A stretch of 64,000 nt of DNA from Angustibacter luteus (GTDB lineage Bacteria; Actinomycetota; Actinomycetes; Actinomycetales; Angustibacteraceae). Positions 26,293 to 35,279 of this stretch are shown one piece after another (the stretch's first letter is position 1; every line of letters starts with the position of its first letter). Location of the stretch: positions 504,335 through 568,334 of the forward strand of contig NZ_BAABFP010000004.1 of assembly GCF_039541115.1 (NCBI RefSeq), written 5' to 3'. A model generated the notes under the pieces. The model was not told the DNA's origin, made no database searches, and saw only the letters and a program-made list of their open reading frames with translations. The translations under genes were made by a program, and so were the position numbers.

Positions 26293-26952
26293 ATGCAAGA
26301 GGGAGCGCGGACGTCGAGTCCGGACGGCCGCCGTCAGCGCTGGGTCGAGCACCGCCGGGAACGTCGGCAGGAGTTCGTCCAGGGGGCGCTCGCCGCGGTC
26401 CGACAGCACGGCGCCGACACCGGGCTCGACGAGGTCGCGGCGTCGGTCGGCGTCTCCAAGTCCGTGGTGTACCGGCACTTCGCGGACCGCGAGGACCTCT
26501 TCGGCGCCGTCCTGGACGCCATTGCCGACGACGTCCTGATGCCCCGCATCCTCGGCGCCCTCGGCGAGGCCGCGCAGGCGACGTCCGAGCAGCTGAGCCT
26601 GGACGCCGACACCGTGCGGCGCGTCGTCCGGGCCTTCATCGCCGTGGTCGACGAGGAGCCGCAGCTGTACCGGTTCGCCCTGGCGCGCGCGTCGTCCGGC
26701 CTCGACGGCGACTTCGTCGCCTCGACCGAGCGGCAGATCGCCCAGGCGCTGTCCGCGCTGCTCGGCGACCGGCTGCGCGAGCTCGGCCGCGACTCCGGCG
26801 GCGCCGAGGTGTGGGCGTTCGGCGTGGTCGGCATGGTGCAGCTGGCCACCCAGCGCTGGTTCGACCAGCGCAGCATGACCGCCGACGCGCTCGCGGACTA
26901 CCTGACGGTCCTGGCGACCGGGGGCCTGTCCGGCGTCCTCAGCCCACCCTGA
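26293..26952 (+). CDS. TetR-family regulator
   Basis: 219 aa. Helix-turn-helix: RRQEFVQGALAAVRQHGADTGLDEVAASVGVSKSVVYRHFADREDLFGAV. The C-terminal ligand domain is all-helical with RWFDQRSMTADALADYLTVL. The ATG at 26293 is chosen because the earlier in-frame ATG (26269) lies inside the operator-like palindrome; the longer form would be 227 aa. It probably controls itself and the divergent diiron oxygenase. Confidence 0.85.
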   Translation: MQEGARTSSPDGRRQRWVEHRRERRQEFVQGALAAVRQHGADTGLDEVAASVGVSKSVVYRHFADREDLFGAVLDAIADDVLMPRILGALGEAAQATSEQLSLDADTVRRVVRAFIAVVDEEPQLYRFALARASSGLDGDFVASTERQIAQALSALLGDRLRELGRDSGGAEVWAFGVVGMVQLATQRWFDQRSMTADALADYLTVLATGGLSGVLSPP

Positions 26953-26968
26953 CCGCCGCCCCGCCCAC

Positions 26969-27060
26969 GTTGTTGATCACGTTAAGTGGGCGCAGACCCG
27001 CTTCCCGAGGCGAACAACCCTCGAGAAGCGGTCGCCGACCCACCTCACGTGATCAACAAC
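26969..27060. terminator. Long imperfect hairpin (palindrome C) between convergent genes
   Basis: Arms of about 42 bases: the left begins GTTGTTGATCACGT and the right ends ACGTGATCAACAAC, with several mismatches in the middle and an 8-base loop CGAACAAC. It sits between the TetR gene and the convergent etfD gene, so it fits a bidirectional terminator, but it is far longer than needed. Confidence 0.6.
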
Positions 27061-27118
27061 GGATGGCCGGACGGCGGGGCCCGGCGGGGCGCGGCGGGGC
27101 GCGGTGCGGCGGCGGCCG

Positions 27119-29467
27119 TCAGACCGGGGAGGGCTCGGGCTCGGCGGCCGGCTGCGGGTCCTGTCCACGGCGGACGGCGGCGAGCAGCATCTGCGCGACG
27201 TCGACCACCTCGACCTCCTCGCGGGCGGAGCCGTCGGCCTGCTGGGCGGCGAGCCCGTCGCTCATCATGACGCGGCAGAACGGGCAGCCGATCGCGATCT
27301 TGTCGGCCCCGGTGGCGACGGCCTCGGCGGTCCGGTTGGTGTTGATCCGGGTGCCGAGCGTCTCCTCCATCCACATCCGTGCACCGCCTGCCCCGCAGCA
27401 GAACGAGCGCTCCTTGCTGCGCTCCATCTCGCGGTACTCCACGCCGGGCAGCGCGCCGATCAGCTCGCGCGGCGCCTCGTAGACGTTGTTGTGCCGACCC
27501 AGGTAGCACGGGTCGTGGTAGGTGATCGGCGTGCCCGCGGCGGTCACGCCGTCCTTCGCGGCGGGCTGGTCGGCGGGCGGCGCGACCGGCACGAGGCGCT
27601 TGTCGCGGACAAGCCGGTTGAGCAGCTGCGTGTGGTGCACGACCTCGTAGTTCCCGCCCAGCTGCGGGTACTCGTTGGACAGCGTGTTGAAGCAGTGCGC
27701 GCAGGTCACCACGATCTTCTGCGCGCCGAGCTCGTTGAGCACCTCGACGTTCGGCTGGGCGAGCATCTGGAACAGGAACTCGTTGCCGGCGCGGCGGGCC
27801 GGGTCACCGGTGCAGGACTCGCCGTCGCCGAGCACCGCGAAGTCGACCCCGGCGGTGTGCAGCAGCTCGGCCACGGCCCGCGTGGTCTTCTTCGCGCGGT
27901 CCTCGAAGGCACCGGCGCAGCCCACCCAGAACAGGTACTCGACGTCGGCCAGGCTCTCGACGTCCTGACCGACCTGCTTGACCTCGAACGGCAGGTCCTT
28001 GGCCCAGTCCAGCCGCGCGCGGGGGTTCATGCCCCACGGGTTCTGGTTGTTCTCCAGGTTCTTGAACAGCCCGCCGAGCTCGCTCGGGAACGCCGACTCG
28101 ATCAGCACCTGGTAGCGGCGCATGTCGACGATGTGGTCGACGTGCTCGATGTCCACCGGGCACTGCTCGACGCAGGCGCCGCAGGTGGTGCAGCTCCACA
28201 GCACGTCCGGGTCGATGACGCCCAGCTCGGCCGCGCCCCGCCCGTCCGGGTTGTACGCGCCCAGCATGTCCGGCGCGTCGCCGGCGCCGTAGCCGGTGGC
28301 GCCGATCAGCGGGCGCTCGTGGGCGGCCCGGACCTTGGCGTCGAACTCGGACAGCTCGGGGGCGACGCCCTCGAGCGGCTGGCCGGTCTTCGCCGCCAGG
28401 TACGTCGGGTTGGCCAGCGCCTGCAGGTACGGCGCCTTCTCGTGCGCGTGGTCCCGCAGCGCCATCATCAACAGCTTGGGGGACAACGGCTTGTCGGTGT
28501 TCCAGGCCGGGCACTGGCTCTGGCAGCGGCCGCACTCGGTGCAGGTGCTGAAGTCGAGCAGGCCCTTCCAGGTGAAGTCCTCGACCTTGCCCACGCCCAG
28601 GGCGGCGTCCTCGTCCAGCTCGTCGATGTTCTCGAAGTCGACTGGCTCGCCGTTGACCGCGATCGGCTGCAGCGCACCGAGGCTGGTGCGGCCATCGGCG
28701 TTGCGCTTGAACCAGATGTTGAAGAACGCCAGGAACCGGTGCCACGCCACCCCCATCGCCGGCTGCAGCGCCACCGTGATGAACCAGGCCATCGAGATCA
28801 GGATCTTCAGCGTGGCGACCACGATGATCGCGTTCTCGAGCCCGTCCTGGGTCAAGGCGTCACCCGTGCCGAGCCAGGACGTCGTCGGGAAGTGCAGGTG
28901 GGTGGCCCAGTCGCTCCCCTCGGTCTGGCCCAGCCAGTACTCCAGGAAGCGCAGGCTCAGCACGCACAGGACGACGCCGAGGATGGTCGCCTCGACGTAG
29001 TAGGCCTGCCACCACGTGGAACCGAAGAACCGCGAGCGCCGCCCGTCGGCCTTCGCGAACCGCGGGTGGTTCTTCTGCCGGATCGCGATCAGCACCAGGA
29101 TGCCCGCGAGCGACAGCCAGGCGATCGCCTCGACGGCCCACTCGTAGAGGAAGAAGTGGCCGATCAGCGGCAGGGCGAAGTGCGGGTCGAACACCTGCCC
29201 GTAGGCGGTGAGCAGCGAGAAGAACAGGACGCCGAACGACACCATCACGAACCAGTGGGCGGCGGCGACGACGGGCAGCCGGGCCATCCGGGTGTGGCCG
29301 AGGAACTCGCGCAGCAGGGTCACCGTGCGGGTGGCCGGCGCGTTGGTGCGGCGTGGGTCGGGCTGGCCGACCCGGATGCGGCTGGCGATCGTGCCCACGG
29401 TGCGCGCGAACAGGGCGACGCCGATCACCGTGACGACGATGACCAGGATGGCGGCGGCGACCTGCAT
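27119..29467 (-). CDS. EtfD-like membrane Fe-S oxidoreductase
   Basis: 782 aa. N-terminal membrane part resembling nitrate reductase gamma (AAAILVIVVTVIGVALFA, AAHWFVMVSFGVLFFSLLTAYGQ and more), two 4Fe-4S motifs (CTECGRCQSQCP and CTTCGACVEQCPVD), then two CCG domains of heterodisulfide-reductase type (VTCAHCFNTL, DPCYLGRHNNVY, RSFCCGAGGARMWMEE). The architecture matches mycobacterial EtfD, which re-oxidises electron-transfer flavoprotein in fatty-acid beta-oxidation and passes electrons to quinone. AGGAGG lies 5 bases before the ATG. Confidence 0.88.
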   Translation of the reverse strand: MQVAAAILVIVVTVIGVALFARTVGTIASRIRVGQPDPRRTNAPATRTVTLLREFLGHTRMARLPVVAAAHWFVMVSFGVLFFSLLTAYGQVFDPHFALPLIGHFFLYEWAVEAIAWLSLAGILVLIAIRQKNHPRFAKADGRRSRFFGSTWWQAYYVEATILGVVLCVLSLRFLEYWLGQTEGSDWATHLHFPTTSWLGTGDALTQDGLENAIIVVATLKILISMAWFITVALQPAMGVAWHRFLAFFNIWFKRNADGRTSLGALQPIAVNGEPVDFENIDELDEDAALGVGKVEDFTWKGLLDFSTCTECGRCQSQCPAWNTDKPLSPKLLMMALRDHAHEKAPYLQALANPTYLAAKTGQPLEGVAPELSEFDAKVRAAHERPLIGATGYGAGDAPDMLGAYNPDGRGAAELGVIDPDVLWSCTTCGACVEQCPVDIEHVDHIVDMRRYQVLIESAFPSELGGLFKNLENNQNPWGMNPRARLDWAKDLPFEVKQVGQDVESLADVEYLFWVGCAGAFEDRAKKTTRAVAELLHTAGVDFAVLGDGESCTGDPARRAGNEFLFQMLAQPNVEVLNELGAQKIVVTCAHCFNTLSNEYPQLGGNYEVVHHTQLLNRLVRDKRLVPVAPPADQPAAKDGVTAAGTPITYHDPCYLGRHNNVYEAPRELIGALPGVEYREMERSKERSFCCGAGGARMWMEETLGTRINTNRTAEAVATGADKIAIGCPFCRVMMSDGLAAQQADGSAREEVEVVDVAQMLLAAVRRGQDPQPAAEPEPSPV

Positions 29468-29566
29468 GGGTCCTCCTGTCGGCGGGGCTGTGGCTCTGCT
29501 GCGGGGTCCTGCGTCTGCGGTGCCGAGGCTAGTGCGAAGCGCCTGCCAGCGGCGGTCCGGGCAGTC

Positions 29567-29579
29567 TACTGGCGGGTAA
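29567..29579. promoter_or_regulatory. Possible TetR-type site upstream of etfD
   Basis: TACTGGCGGGTAA, about 100 bases before the etfD start, in a 228-base gap that otherwise shows nothing clear. It resembles TTACYxGCxGGTAA-like sites of actinobacterial fatty-acid regulators, but the match is partial. Confidence 0.3.
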
Positions 29580-29695
29580 CTTACGCGGCCAGGCGATGTG
29601 ACGAGTGCCACCGACAGGACTCGGGACGCGGGCCGACGGGGGCTGAGCGGGCCGGGCCCGGCGCCGCCCCGCGAGTCCTGCTGGTCCGGCGGGCA

Positions 29696-30469
29696 TCAGT
29701 GCGCCGGCCGACCGCCGATGCGCCGGCTGAGCGAGTCGGCCACCTCACGCAGCCGGTCGGCGAGCGCCCCGGGGTCCGCGTCGGCGTCCTGCGCGGCGTA
29801 GGTGATCGCCAGCCCCGCGGTGGGGTGGCCGGCGTGGTCGAGCACCGCGCTCGCCACGCTGGCGAACCCGGGGGTGACCTCGCCGTCCTCGAGCGCGTAC
29901 CCGCGGGCCCGCACGTCGACCAGCAACCCGCGCAAGGCTGAGAGCGAGGTCGGCCCGAGCCCGTGCCGCTGGACGAACGCGCCCCGGTCCGGGAACAGCG
30001 CCCGCACCTGGGCGGGCGGCAGCGCGGCCAGCATCGCCCGCCCGGACGCGGCCAGCTGGGCCGGCAACCGCACCCCGACGTCGGTCACCAGCGTCGGTCG
30101 GCCCCTCGCGCGCTCCTCCACGACGTACAGCACCTCGCGTCCGTGCAGCACGGCCAGGTGGGCGCTCTGCCCGACGGAGTCCACCAGCCGCGCCAGCAGC
30201 GGCCGGGCCAGCCGGGCCAGCGCGTCCTGGTGGGTGTACGCCGACCCGACCTCGAACGCCGTCACGCCCAGCCCGTAGCGCCGCTCCTCGGGCAGGTGGA
30301 CGACGAATCCGGCCTCGGTCAGCACGCCGAGCAGGTGGTACGTCGTCGACCGGGGCAGGCCCAGATCGCTCGCGATCCGGCCGGCCGGCTGAGGGCCGGC
30401 CCGCCGAGCCAGGTGGGTCAGGATCGCTAGGGTCTGCTCGGCGGCGGGCACCCGCGACGCGCCGCTCAC
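29696..30469 (-). CDS. IclR-family regulator, probably of the hut cluster
   Basis: 257 aa. N-terminal winged helix (AEQTLAILTHLARRAGPQPAGRIASDLGLPRSTTYHLLGVLTEAGFV) and an IclR effector domain (GREVLYVVEERARGRPTLVTDVGVRLPAQLAASGRAMLAALP, ending AGLAITY). GTG start is uncertain: another GTG lies 6 codons later. It is head-to-head with the next gene, their starts only 11 bases apart. Regulation of histidine use is inferred from position. Confidence 0.85.
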   Translation of the reverse strand: MSGASRVPAAEQTLAILTHLARRAGPQPAGRIASDLGLPRSTTYHLLGVLTEAGFVVHLPEERRYGLGVTAFEVGSAYTHQDALARLARPLLARLVDSVGQSAHLAVLHGREVLYVVEERARGRPTLVTDVGVRLPAQLAASGRAMLAALPPAQVRALFPDRGAFVQRHGLGPTSLSALRGLLVDVRARGYALEDGEVTPGFASVASAVLDHAGHPTAGLAITYAAQDADADPGALADRLREVADSLSRRIGGRPAH

Positions 30470-30480
30470 GGGAGGCGACC

Positions 30481-31200
30481 TTGTACGGAGCACTGACCGA
30501 CGAGCAGTACCTGACGAGCACGGCCCGCGACGCCGGCGTGATGACCGCGGTGCTCACGCGACACCCGCTGACCACGCCCGTGCCGTCCTGCCCGGGCTGG
30601 GACCTCGCCGAGCTCGGCGGCCACCTCGGCGTCATCCACCGCTGGGCCCGCGACTCGCTGGCCTCTGATTCCCCGCCCGACGAGGGACAGCCGCCCAGCC
30701 GCGAGGAGCTGGCCGGCTGGTACCGGGACAGCGCCGACGCACTGCTCTCGGCGCTGCGGGCGGCCAGGTCGGACGACCCGTGCTGGGGCTTCGGGCCGCA
30801 CCCACGCACCGTCCGGTTCTGGCTCCGGCGGCAGGCCCACGAGACCTGCATCCACGCCTGGGACGCCGCGAACGCGGTCGGCGCCCCGCCGGCGATCGCC
30901 GCGGACCTCGCTGCGGACGGGCTCGACGAGGTCGCCGGGATGTTCTACCCGCGCCAGATCCGCCTCGGACGGCGCGAGCCCCTGGGTGTCGCCCTCGCCT
31001 TCGCCGCGACCGACGTGGGCCGCGTCAGCGTGCTCGGCGAAGGGGAGCCGGTCGCAACGGTGAGCGGCTCGGCCGAGCAGCTCCTGCTCGGCCTGTGGCG
31101 ACGCCGCGACCTGGCTGCCCTGCTGGCCGACGGCGATGTCCGGATGGACGGTGACACCGCGGTGGCGCACGCGGTGCTCGCCGAGCAGCTGACGCCGTAG
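30481..31200 (+). CDS. Maleylpyruvate isomerase-type (DinB-like) mycothiol-dependent protein
   Basis: 239 aa. MDMPI_N domain with metal-ligand pattern: PVPSCPGWDLAELGGHLGVIHRWARDSL (His) and RRQAHETCIHAWDAANAVG (HExxxH). The C-terminal part (VSGSAEQLLLGLWRRRD) is the usual sterol-carrier-like tail. The start is TTG at 30481, supported by GGGAGG 5 bases upstream; a later ATG at 30541 would delete conserved sequence. Such proteins are thiol-dependent transferases; the substrate is unknown. Confidence 0.85.
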   Translation: MYGALTDEQYLTSTARDAGVMTAVLTRHPLTTPVPSCPGWDLAELGGHLGVIHRWARDSLASDSPPDEGQPPSREELAGWYRDSADALLSALRAARSDDPCWGFGPHPRTVRFWLRRQAHETCIHAWDAANAVGAPPAIAADLAADGLDEVAGMFYPRQIRLGRREPLGVALAFAATDVGRVSVLGEGEPVATVSGSAEQLLLGLWRRRDLAALLADGDVRMDGDTAVAHAVLAEQLTP

Positions 31201-31228
31201 CCCTCGCATCGCCCCATCCTAGGCGCGG

Positions 31229-31246
31229 CGTCTGGGATCCCAGACG
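31229..31246. promoter_or_regulatory. 18-bp palindrome upstream of hutH
   Basis: CGTCTGGGATCCCAGACG, perfect, 46 bases before hutH; likely operator for the cluster regulator. A related TGGATCCCA occurs at the hutH start itself. Confidence 0.6.
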
Positions 31247-31291
31247 GTTCCGGCGTTCGCGGGATGGTCCGGCACTGCCCGCGCGAGTCCA

Positions 31292-32872
31292 ATGGATCCC
31301 ATGACCGACACGCTGCACCGTCCCGCCGCCACCACCCAGGTCACCGTGGGAATCGGCCCGCTCACGCCGTCCGACGTCGTCGCCGTGGCCCGGCACGGGG
31401 CGGGGGTGCGGCTGGGTGACGACTCGCTCGCCGAGATCGCCCGCACCCGGGCCGTCATCGAGGCGCTCGCGGACGACGTCGAGCCGCACTACGGCGTCTC
31501 CACGGGCTTCGGGGCGCTGGCCACCAAGCACATCCCCACCGAGCGTCGGGCCCAGCTGCAGCGCAGCCTGGTCCGCTCGCACGCGGCGGGCTCCGGCGCC
31601 GAGGTCGAGCGCGAGGTGGTGCGCGCGCTGATGCTGCTGCGCCTGTCGACGCTGGCCACCGGGCGCACCGGCGTCCGACCCGTCGTCGCGACCACCTACG
31701 CCGCGATCCTGGACGCCGGGATCACCCCGGTCGTGCGCGAGTACGGCTCGCTGGGGTGCTCGGGCGACCTGGCGCCGCTCGCGCACTGTGCGCTGGCGCT
31801 GATGGGTGAGGGTGAGGTGCGCACGGCCGACGGTGAGCTCAAGGACGCTGCGCAGGCGTTGCGCGAGAACGGAATCGAGCCGGTCGAGCTGGCCGAGAAG
31901 GAGGGCCTGGCGCTGATCAACGGCACCGACGGCATGCTCGGCATGCTGGTGCTCGCGCTGCACGACCTGGGCGAGCTGCTGGCGGCGGCCGACATCGCGG
32001 CGGCACTCAGCGTCGAGTCGCTGCTCGGCACCGACGCGGTGTTCGCCGACGACCTGCAGGCCCTGCGCCCGCACCCGGGCCAGGCCGCGGCGGCCGCCAA
32101 CCTGCGCGCCGTCCTGGCCGAGAGCCCGATCATGGCCAGCCATCGCGGCCCCGAGTGCACGCGCGTGCAGGACGCGTACTCGCTGCGCTGCGCGCCCCAG
32201 GTGCACGGCGCCGCGCGGGACACCGCCGCGCACGCGCTGCGGGTGGCCGAGTGCGAGCTGGCCGCGGCGGTCGACAACCCCGTGGTCACGCTGGACGGCC
32301 GGGTCGAGAGCAACGGCAACTTCCACGGTGCCCCGGTGGCGTACGTGCTGGACTTCCTAGCGATCGCGGTGGCGGACGTCGCGTCGATGAGCGAGCGCCG
32401 GACGGACCGCTTCCTCGACGTCTCCCGCAGCAACGGCCTACCGCCGTTCCTGGCCGATGACCCGGGCGTGGACAGCGGCCACATGATCGCGCAGTACACG
32501 GCTGCCGGGATCGTCAGCGAGCTCAAGCGCCTCGCCGTGCCGGCCAGCGTGGACTCGATCCCCAGCAGCGCGATGCAGGAGGACCACGTGTCCATGGGCT
32601 GGGCGGCCGCCCGCAAGCTTCGCCGCTCGATCGACGGCCTCGGCCGGGTCATCGCCATCGAGGTGCTGACCGCCTGCCGCGCGATGGAGCTGCGCGCCCC
32701 GCTCGAGCCGGCGCCGGCGACCGGGGCCGTCCGCGACGTCCTGCGGGCGGGCGGCGCGCCCGGACCCGGTGGCGACCGCTACCTGGCCCCCGAGATCGAG
32801 GTCGCGGTGCAGGCGGTGGTCCGGGGCGACGTCCGGCGGGCCGCCGAGCAGCACACCGGCCCCCTGCACTGA
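31292..32872 (+). CDS. hutH: Histidine ammonia-lyase
   Basis: 526 aa. Converts histidine to urocanate. The prosthetic MIO group forms from the tripeptide in [23 protein letters not shown]; here it is Cys156-Ser157-Gly158 rather than the common Ala-Ser-Gly, as in some actinobacterial enzymes. Other motifs: [57 protein letters not shown] and [15 protein letters not shown]. The start is ambiguous: a second ATG is at 31301 and neither has a good ribosome-binding site. First gene of the hut set. Confidence 0.97.
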   Translation: MDPMTDTLHRPAATTQVTVGIGPLTPSDVVAVARHGAGVRLGDDSLAEIARTRAVIEALADDVEPHYGVSTGFGALATKHIPTERRAQLQRSLVRSHAAGSGAEVEREVVRALMLLRLSTLATGRTGVRPVVATTYAAILDAGITPVVREYGSLGCSGDLAPLAHCALALMGEGEVRTADGELKDAAQALRENGIEPVELAEKEGLALINGTDGMLGMLVLALHDLGELLAAADIAAALSVESLLGTDAVFADDLQALRPHPGQAAAAANLRAVLAESPIMASHRGPECTRVQDAYSLRCAPQVHGAARDTAAHALRVAECELAAAVDNPVVTLDGRVESNGNFHGAPVAYVLDFLAIAVADVASMSERRTDRFLDVSRSNGLPPFLADDPGVDSGHMIAQYTAAGIVSELKRLAVPASVDSIPSSAMQEDHVSMGWAAARKLRRSIDGLGRVIAIEVLTACRAMELRAPLEPAPATGAVRDVLRAGGAPGPGGDRYLAPEIEVAVQAVVRGDVRRAAEQHTGPLH

Positions 32873-32885
32873 CCGCGCCCCCCCG

Positions 32886-32940
32886 GATGTCCCGCTATCC
32901 GGGGTCATGAGGGGCTCAGAACCCCGGATAGCGGGACATC
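32886..32940. repeat. Dispersed palindrome family A, copy 2
   Basis: Perfect 20-bp inverted repeat (32886-32905 / 32921-32940), left arm GATGTCCCGCTATCCGGGGT, loop of 15. It lies 13 bases after hutH and 35 before hutU in the same direction. Confidence 0.9.
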
Positions 32941-32975
32941 TGCGGAACCGAGAGCGAACGAGGAGACGAGACGAC

Positions 32976-34640
32976 ATGGCGATGGACGGCGCACGACCGG
33001 TCCGGGCGGCCCGCGGGACGACGCTGACGGCGCGCAGCTGGCAGACCGAGGCCCCGCTGCGGATGCTGCAGAACAACCTCGACCCCGAGGTGGCCGAGCG
33101 GCCGGACGACCTGGTCGTCTACGGCGGCACCGGCCGCGCGGCGCGGGACTGGCGCAGCTACGACGCCATCGTCCGCACGCTCACCACGCTCGCGGACGAC
33201 GAGACGCTGCTCGTGCAGTCCGGTCGGCCCGTCGGTGTGATGCGCACCCACGAGTGGGCGCCGCGCGTGTTGATCGCCAACTCGAACCTCGTCGGTGACT
33301 GGGCGACCTGGCCGAAGTTCCGTGAGCTCGAGCGCCAGGGCCTGACGATGTACGGGCAGATGACAGCCGGCTCCTGGATCTACATCGGCACCCAGGGGAT
33401 CCTGCAGGGCACCTACGAGACCTTCGCCGCGGTCGCCGCCAAGCGCTTCAACGGAACCCTCGCGGGCACCCTCACCGTGACCGGCGGCTGCGGTGGCATG
33501 GGTGGCGCGCAGCCGCTCGCCGTCACCCTCAACGGTGGTGTCTGCCTGGTCGTGGACGTCGACGAGACCCGCCTGCGCCGCCGCGTCGACCACCGGTACC
33601 TGGACGAGGTCGCCACCGACCTGGACGACGCGATCGCCCGCTGCGAGAAGGCGAAGGCCGACCGGCGTGCGCTGTCCGTCGGCCTGGTCGGGAACTGCGC
33701 GACCGTGCTGCCGGAGCTGCTGCGCCGCGGTGTCGCGGTGGACGTCGTCACCGACCAGACCAGCGCGCACGACCCGCTCAGCTACCTGCCCGAGGGTGTC
33801 GACCTCGCCGACTGGCAGGACTACGCCGAGGCCAAGCCTGAGGAGTTCACCGACCGGGCGCGGGTCTCGATGGCCAAGCACGTCGAGGCCATGGTCGGCT
33901 TCATGGACGCCGGCGCCGAGGTGTTCGACTACGGCAACTCGATCCGGGACGAGGCCCGCCAGGGGGGCTTCGATCGGGCGTTCGCGTTCCCCGGCTTCGT
34001 GCCGGCGTACATCCGCCCGCTGTTCTGCGAGGGCAAGGGCCCCTTCCGCTGGGCGGCGCTGAGCGGCGACCCGAAGGACATCGCGGCCACCGACAAGGCC
34101 GTGCTGGACCTGTTCCCGGACAACGACCACCTGCACCGCTGGATCCGCGCGGCCCAGGACCGGGTCGCGTTCCAGGGCATGCCGGCCCGGATCTGCTGGC
34201 TCGGCTACGGCGAGCGCGACAAGGCCGGCCTGAAGTTCAACGAGATGGTCGCCAGCGGCGAGGTCAAGGCCCCGATCGTGATCGGCCGCGACCACCTGGA
34301 CTGCGGCAGCGTCGCCTCGCCGTACCGCGAGACCGAGGCGATGGCCGACGGCTCCGACGCGATCGCCGACTGGCCGCTGCTGAACGCGCTGGTCAACACG
34401 GCGTCCGGCGCGAGCTGGGTCTCGATCCACCACGGTGGCGGTGTCGGCATCGGCCGCTCCATCCACGCCGGTCAGGTCAGCGTCGCGGACGGCACGGAGC
34501 TGGCCGCGGCCAAGCTCGAGCGGGTGCTGACCAACGACCCGGGCATGGGCGTGATCCGGCACGTGGACGCCGGGTACGACCTCGCCGACCACGTGGCCCA
34601 GGAGCGGGGCGTGCGCGTCCCGATGCGCGAGGGGGTCTAG
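32976..34640 (+). CDS. hutU: Urocanate hydratase
   Basis: 554 aa, full length. Converts urocanate to imidazolonepropionate with bound NAD. Motifs: [103 protein letters not shown] and [35 protein letters not shown] precedes the ATG by about 10 bases. Its last 4 bases overlap the convergent ybaK-like gene. Confidence 0.97.
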   Translation: MAMDGARPVRAARGTTLTARSWQTEAPLRMLQNNLDPEVAERPDDLVVYGGTGRAARDWRSYDAIVRTLTTLADDETLLVQSGRPVGVMRTHEWAPRVLIANSNLVGDWATWPKFRELERQGLTMYGQMTAGSWIYIGTQGILQGTYETFAAVAAKRFNGTLAGTLTVTGGCGGMGGAQPLAVTLNGGVCLVVDVDETRLRRRVDHRYLDEVATDLDDAIARCEKAKADRRALSVGLVGNCATVLPELLRRGVAVDVVTDQTSAHDPLSYLPEGVDLADWQDYAEAKPEEFTDRARVSMAKHVEAMVGFMDAGAEVFDYGNSIRDEARQGGFDRAFAFPGFVPAYIRPLFCEGKGPFRWAALSGDPKDIAATDKAVLDLFPDNDHLHRWIRAAQDRVAFQGMPARICWLGYGERDKAGLKFNEMVASGEVKAPIVIGRDHLDCGSVASPYRETEAMADGSDAIADWPLLNALVNTASGASWVSIHHGGGVGIGRSIHAGQVSVADGTELAAAKLERVLTNDPGMGVIRHVDAGYDLADHVAQERGVRVPMREGV

Positions 34641-35128
34641 TTCGTGGCGGTCTGGTCGTGGGTGGCGGGCTCGTCGGAGATGTCCGCGACCCGCGCGTCC
34701 AGCGCCCGGATCGCGTCGTCGGCCTGGACGACGACCCCGACCCCGTGCGCGCCGGCACCGAGCGAGATCTCCTGTCCGACAACGGCTTCGTCGACGACCA
34801 CGGGCCAGGCCCGGGTCGAGCCGAACGGCGTGATCGTGCCGCGCTCGTACCCGGTGACGGCGAGTGCGGTGTCGGCGTCCGGCATGGAGATGCGGTTGAC
34901 GCCGAGCAGGGCGCGCAGCTTCGGCCAGGAGATCTCGCGGTCACCGGGGACCAGGACGAACAGGAAGTCGTCGTCCGCCCGGCGCACCACGATGGACTTC
35001 AGCAGGGCGCGTGGCGCGATGCCGCGGGCGGCGGCGGCCTCGGCCAGCGAGCGGACCCGCCCGTGCCGCACGACCCGGTACTCGATGCCGGCGGCGTCCA
35101 GCGCGGCCAGCGCCCGTTCCTCACTCAT
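34637..35128 (-). CDS. YbaK/EbsC-family aminoacyl-tRNA deacylase
   Basis: 163 aa. [73 protein letters not shown] and [22 protein letters not shown] mark the YbaK (Cys-tRNA-Pro deacylase) group. It corrects mischarged tRNA. It lies on the opposite strand inside the hut cluster and is not part of that pathway. Confidence 0.9.
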   Translation of the reverse strand: MSEERALAALDAAGIEYRVVRHGRVRSLAEAAAARGIAPRALLKSIVVRRADDDFLFVLVPGDREISWPKLRALLGVNRISMPDADTALAVTGYERGTITPFGSTRAWPVVVDEAVVGQEISLGAGAHGVGVVVQADDAIRALDARVADISDEPATHDQTATN

Positions 35129-35160
35129 GCCTGTGCACCCTACGACCGCCGCCCCCCTCC

Positions 35161-35260
35161 CCGCGGTGATCATGCACGTTCGCCCCGGCGGGGTGGGCGA
35201 ACGTGCATGATCACCGCGGAGGGATGCGGGGGTTGGGGCGAACGTGCATGATCACCGCGG
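35161..35260. repeat. Dispersed palindrome family B, copy 1 plus extra half
   Basis: Perfect 25-bp inverted repeat (35161-35185 / 35195-35219, loop 9), left arm beginning CCGCGGTGATCATGCACG, followed by a third copy of the right arm at 35236-35260. It sits between divergent genes, ahead of the M20 gene whose start is 20 bases beyond. Confidence 0.92.
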
Positions 35261-35279
35261 AGTGCGGGAGGGTGGGTCG

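Noticed and set aside
27104..29941. A 945-aa plus-strand open frame opposite etfD
   Set aside because: It is Arg/Val/His-rich with no domains, a typical GC-rich shadow; the opposite strand carries clear Fe-S motifs.
32881..32945. Intrinsic terminator of hutH
   Set aside because: The hairpin would separate hutH from hutU, whose products act in sequence, and an almost identical element occurs at 52126-52190; a dispersed repeat explains it better, though attenuation is possible.
35161..35260. CRISPR-like repeat array
   Set aside because: Three copies of a 25-bp arm exist, but one is inverted, spacing is irregular (9 and 16 bases) and no cas gene is near; it is a palindromic element.
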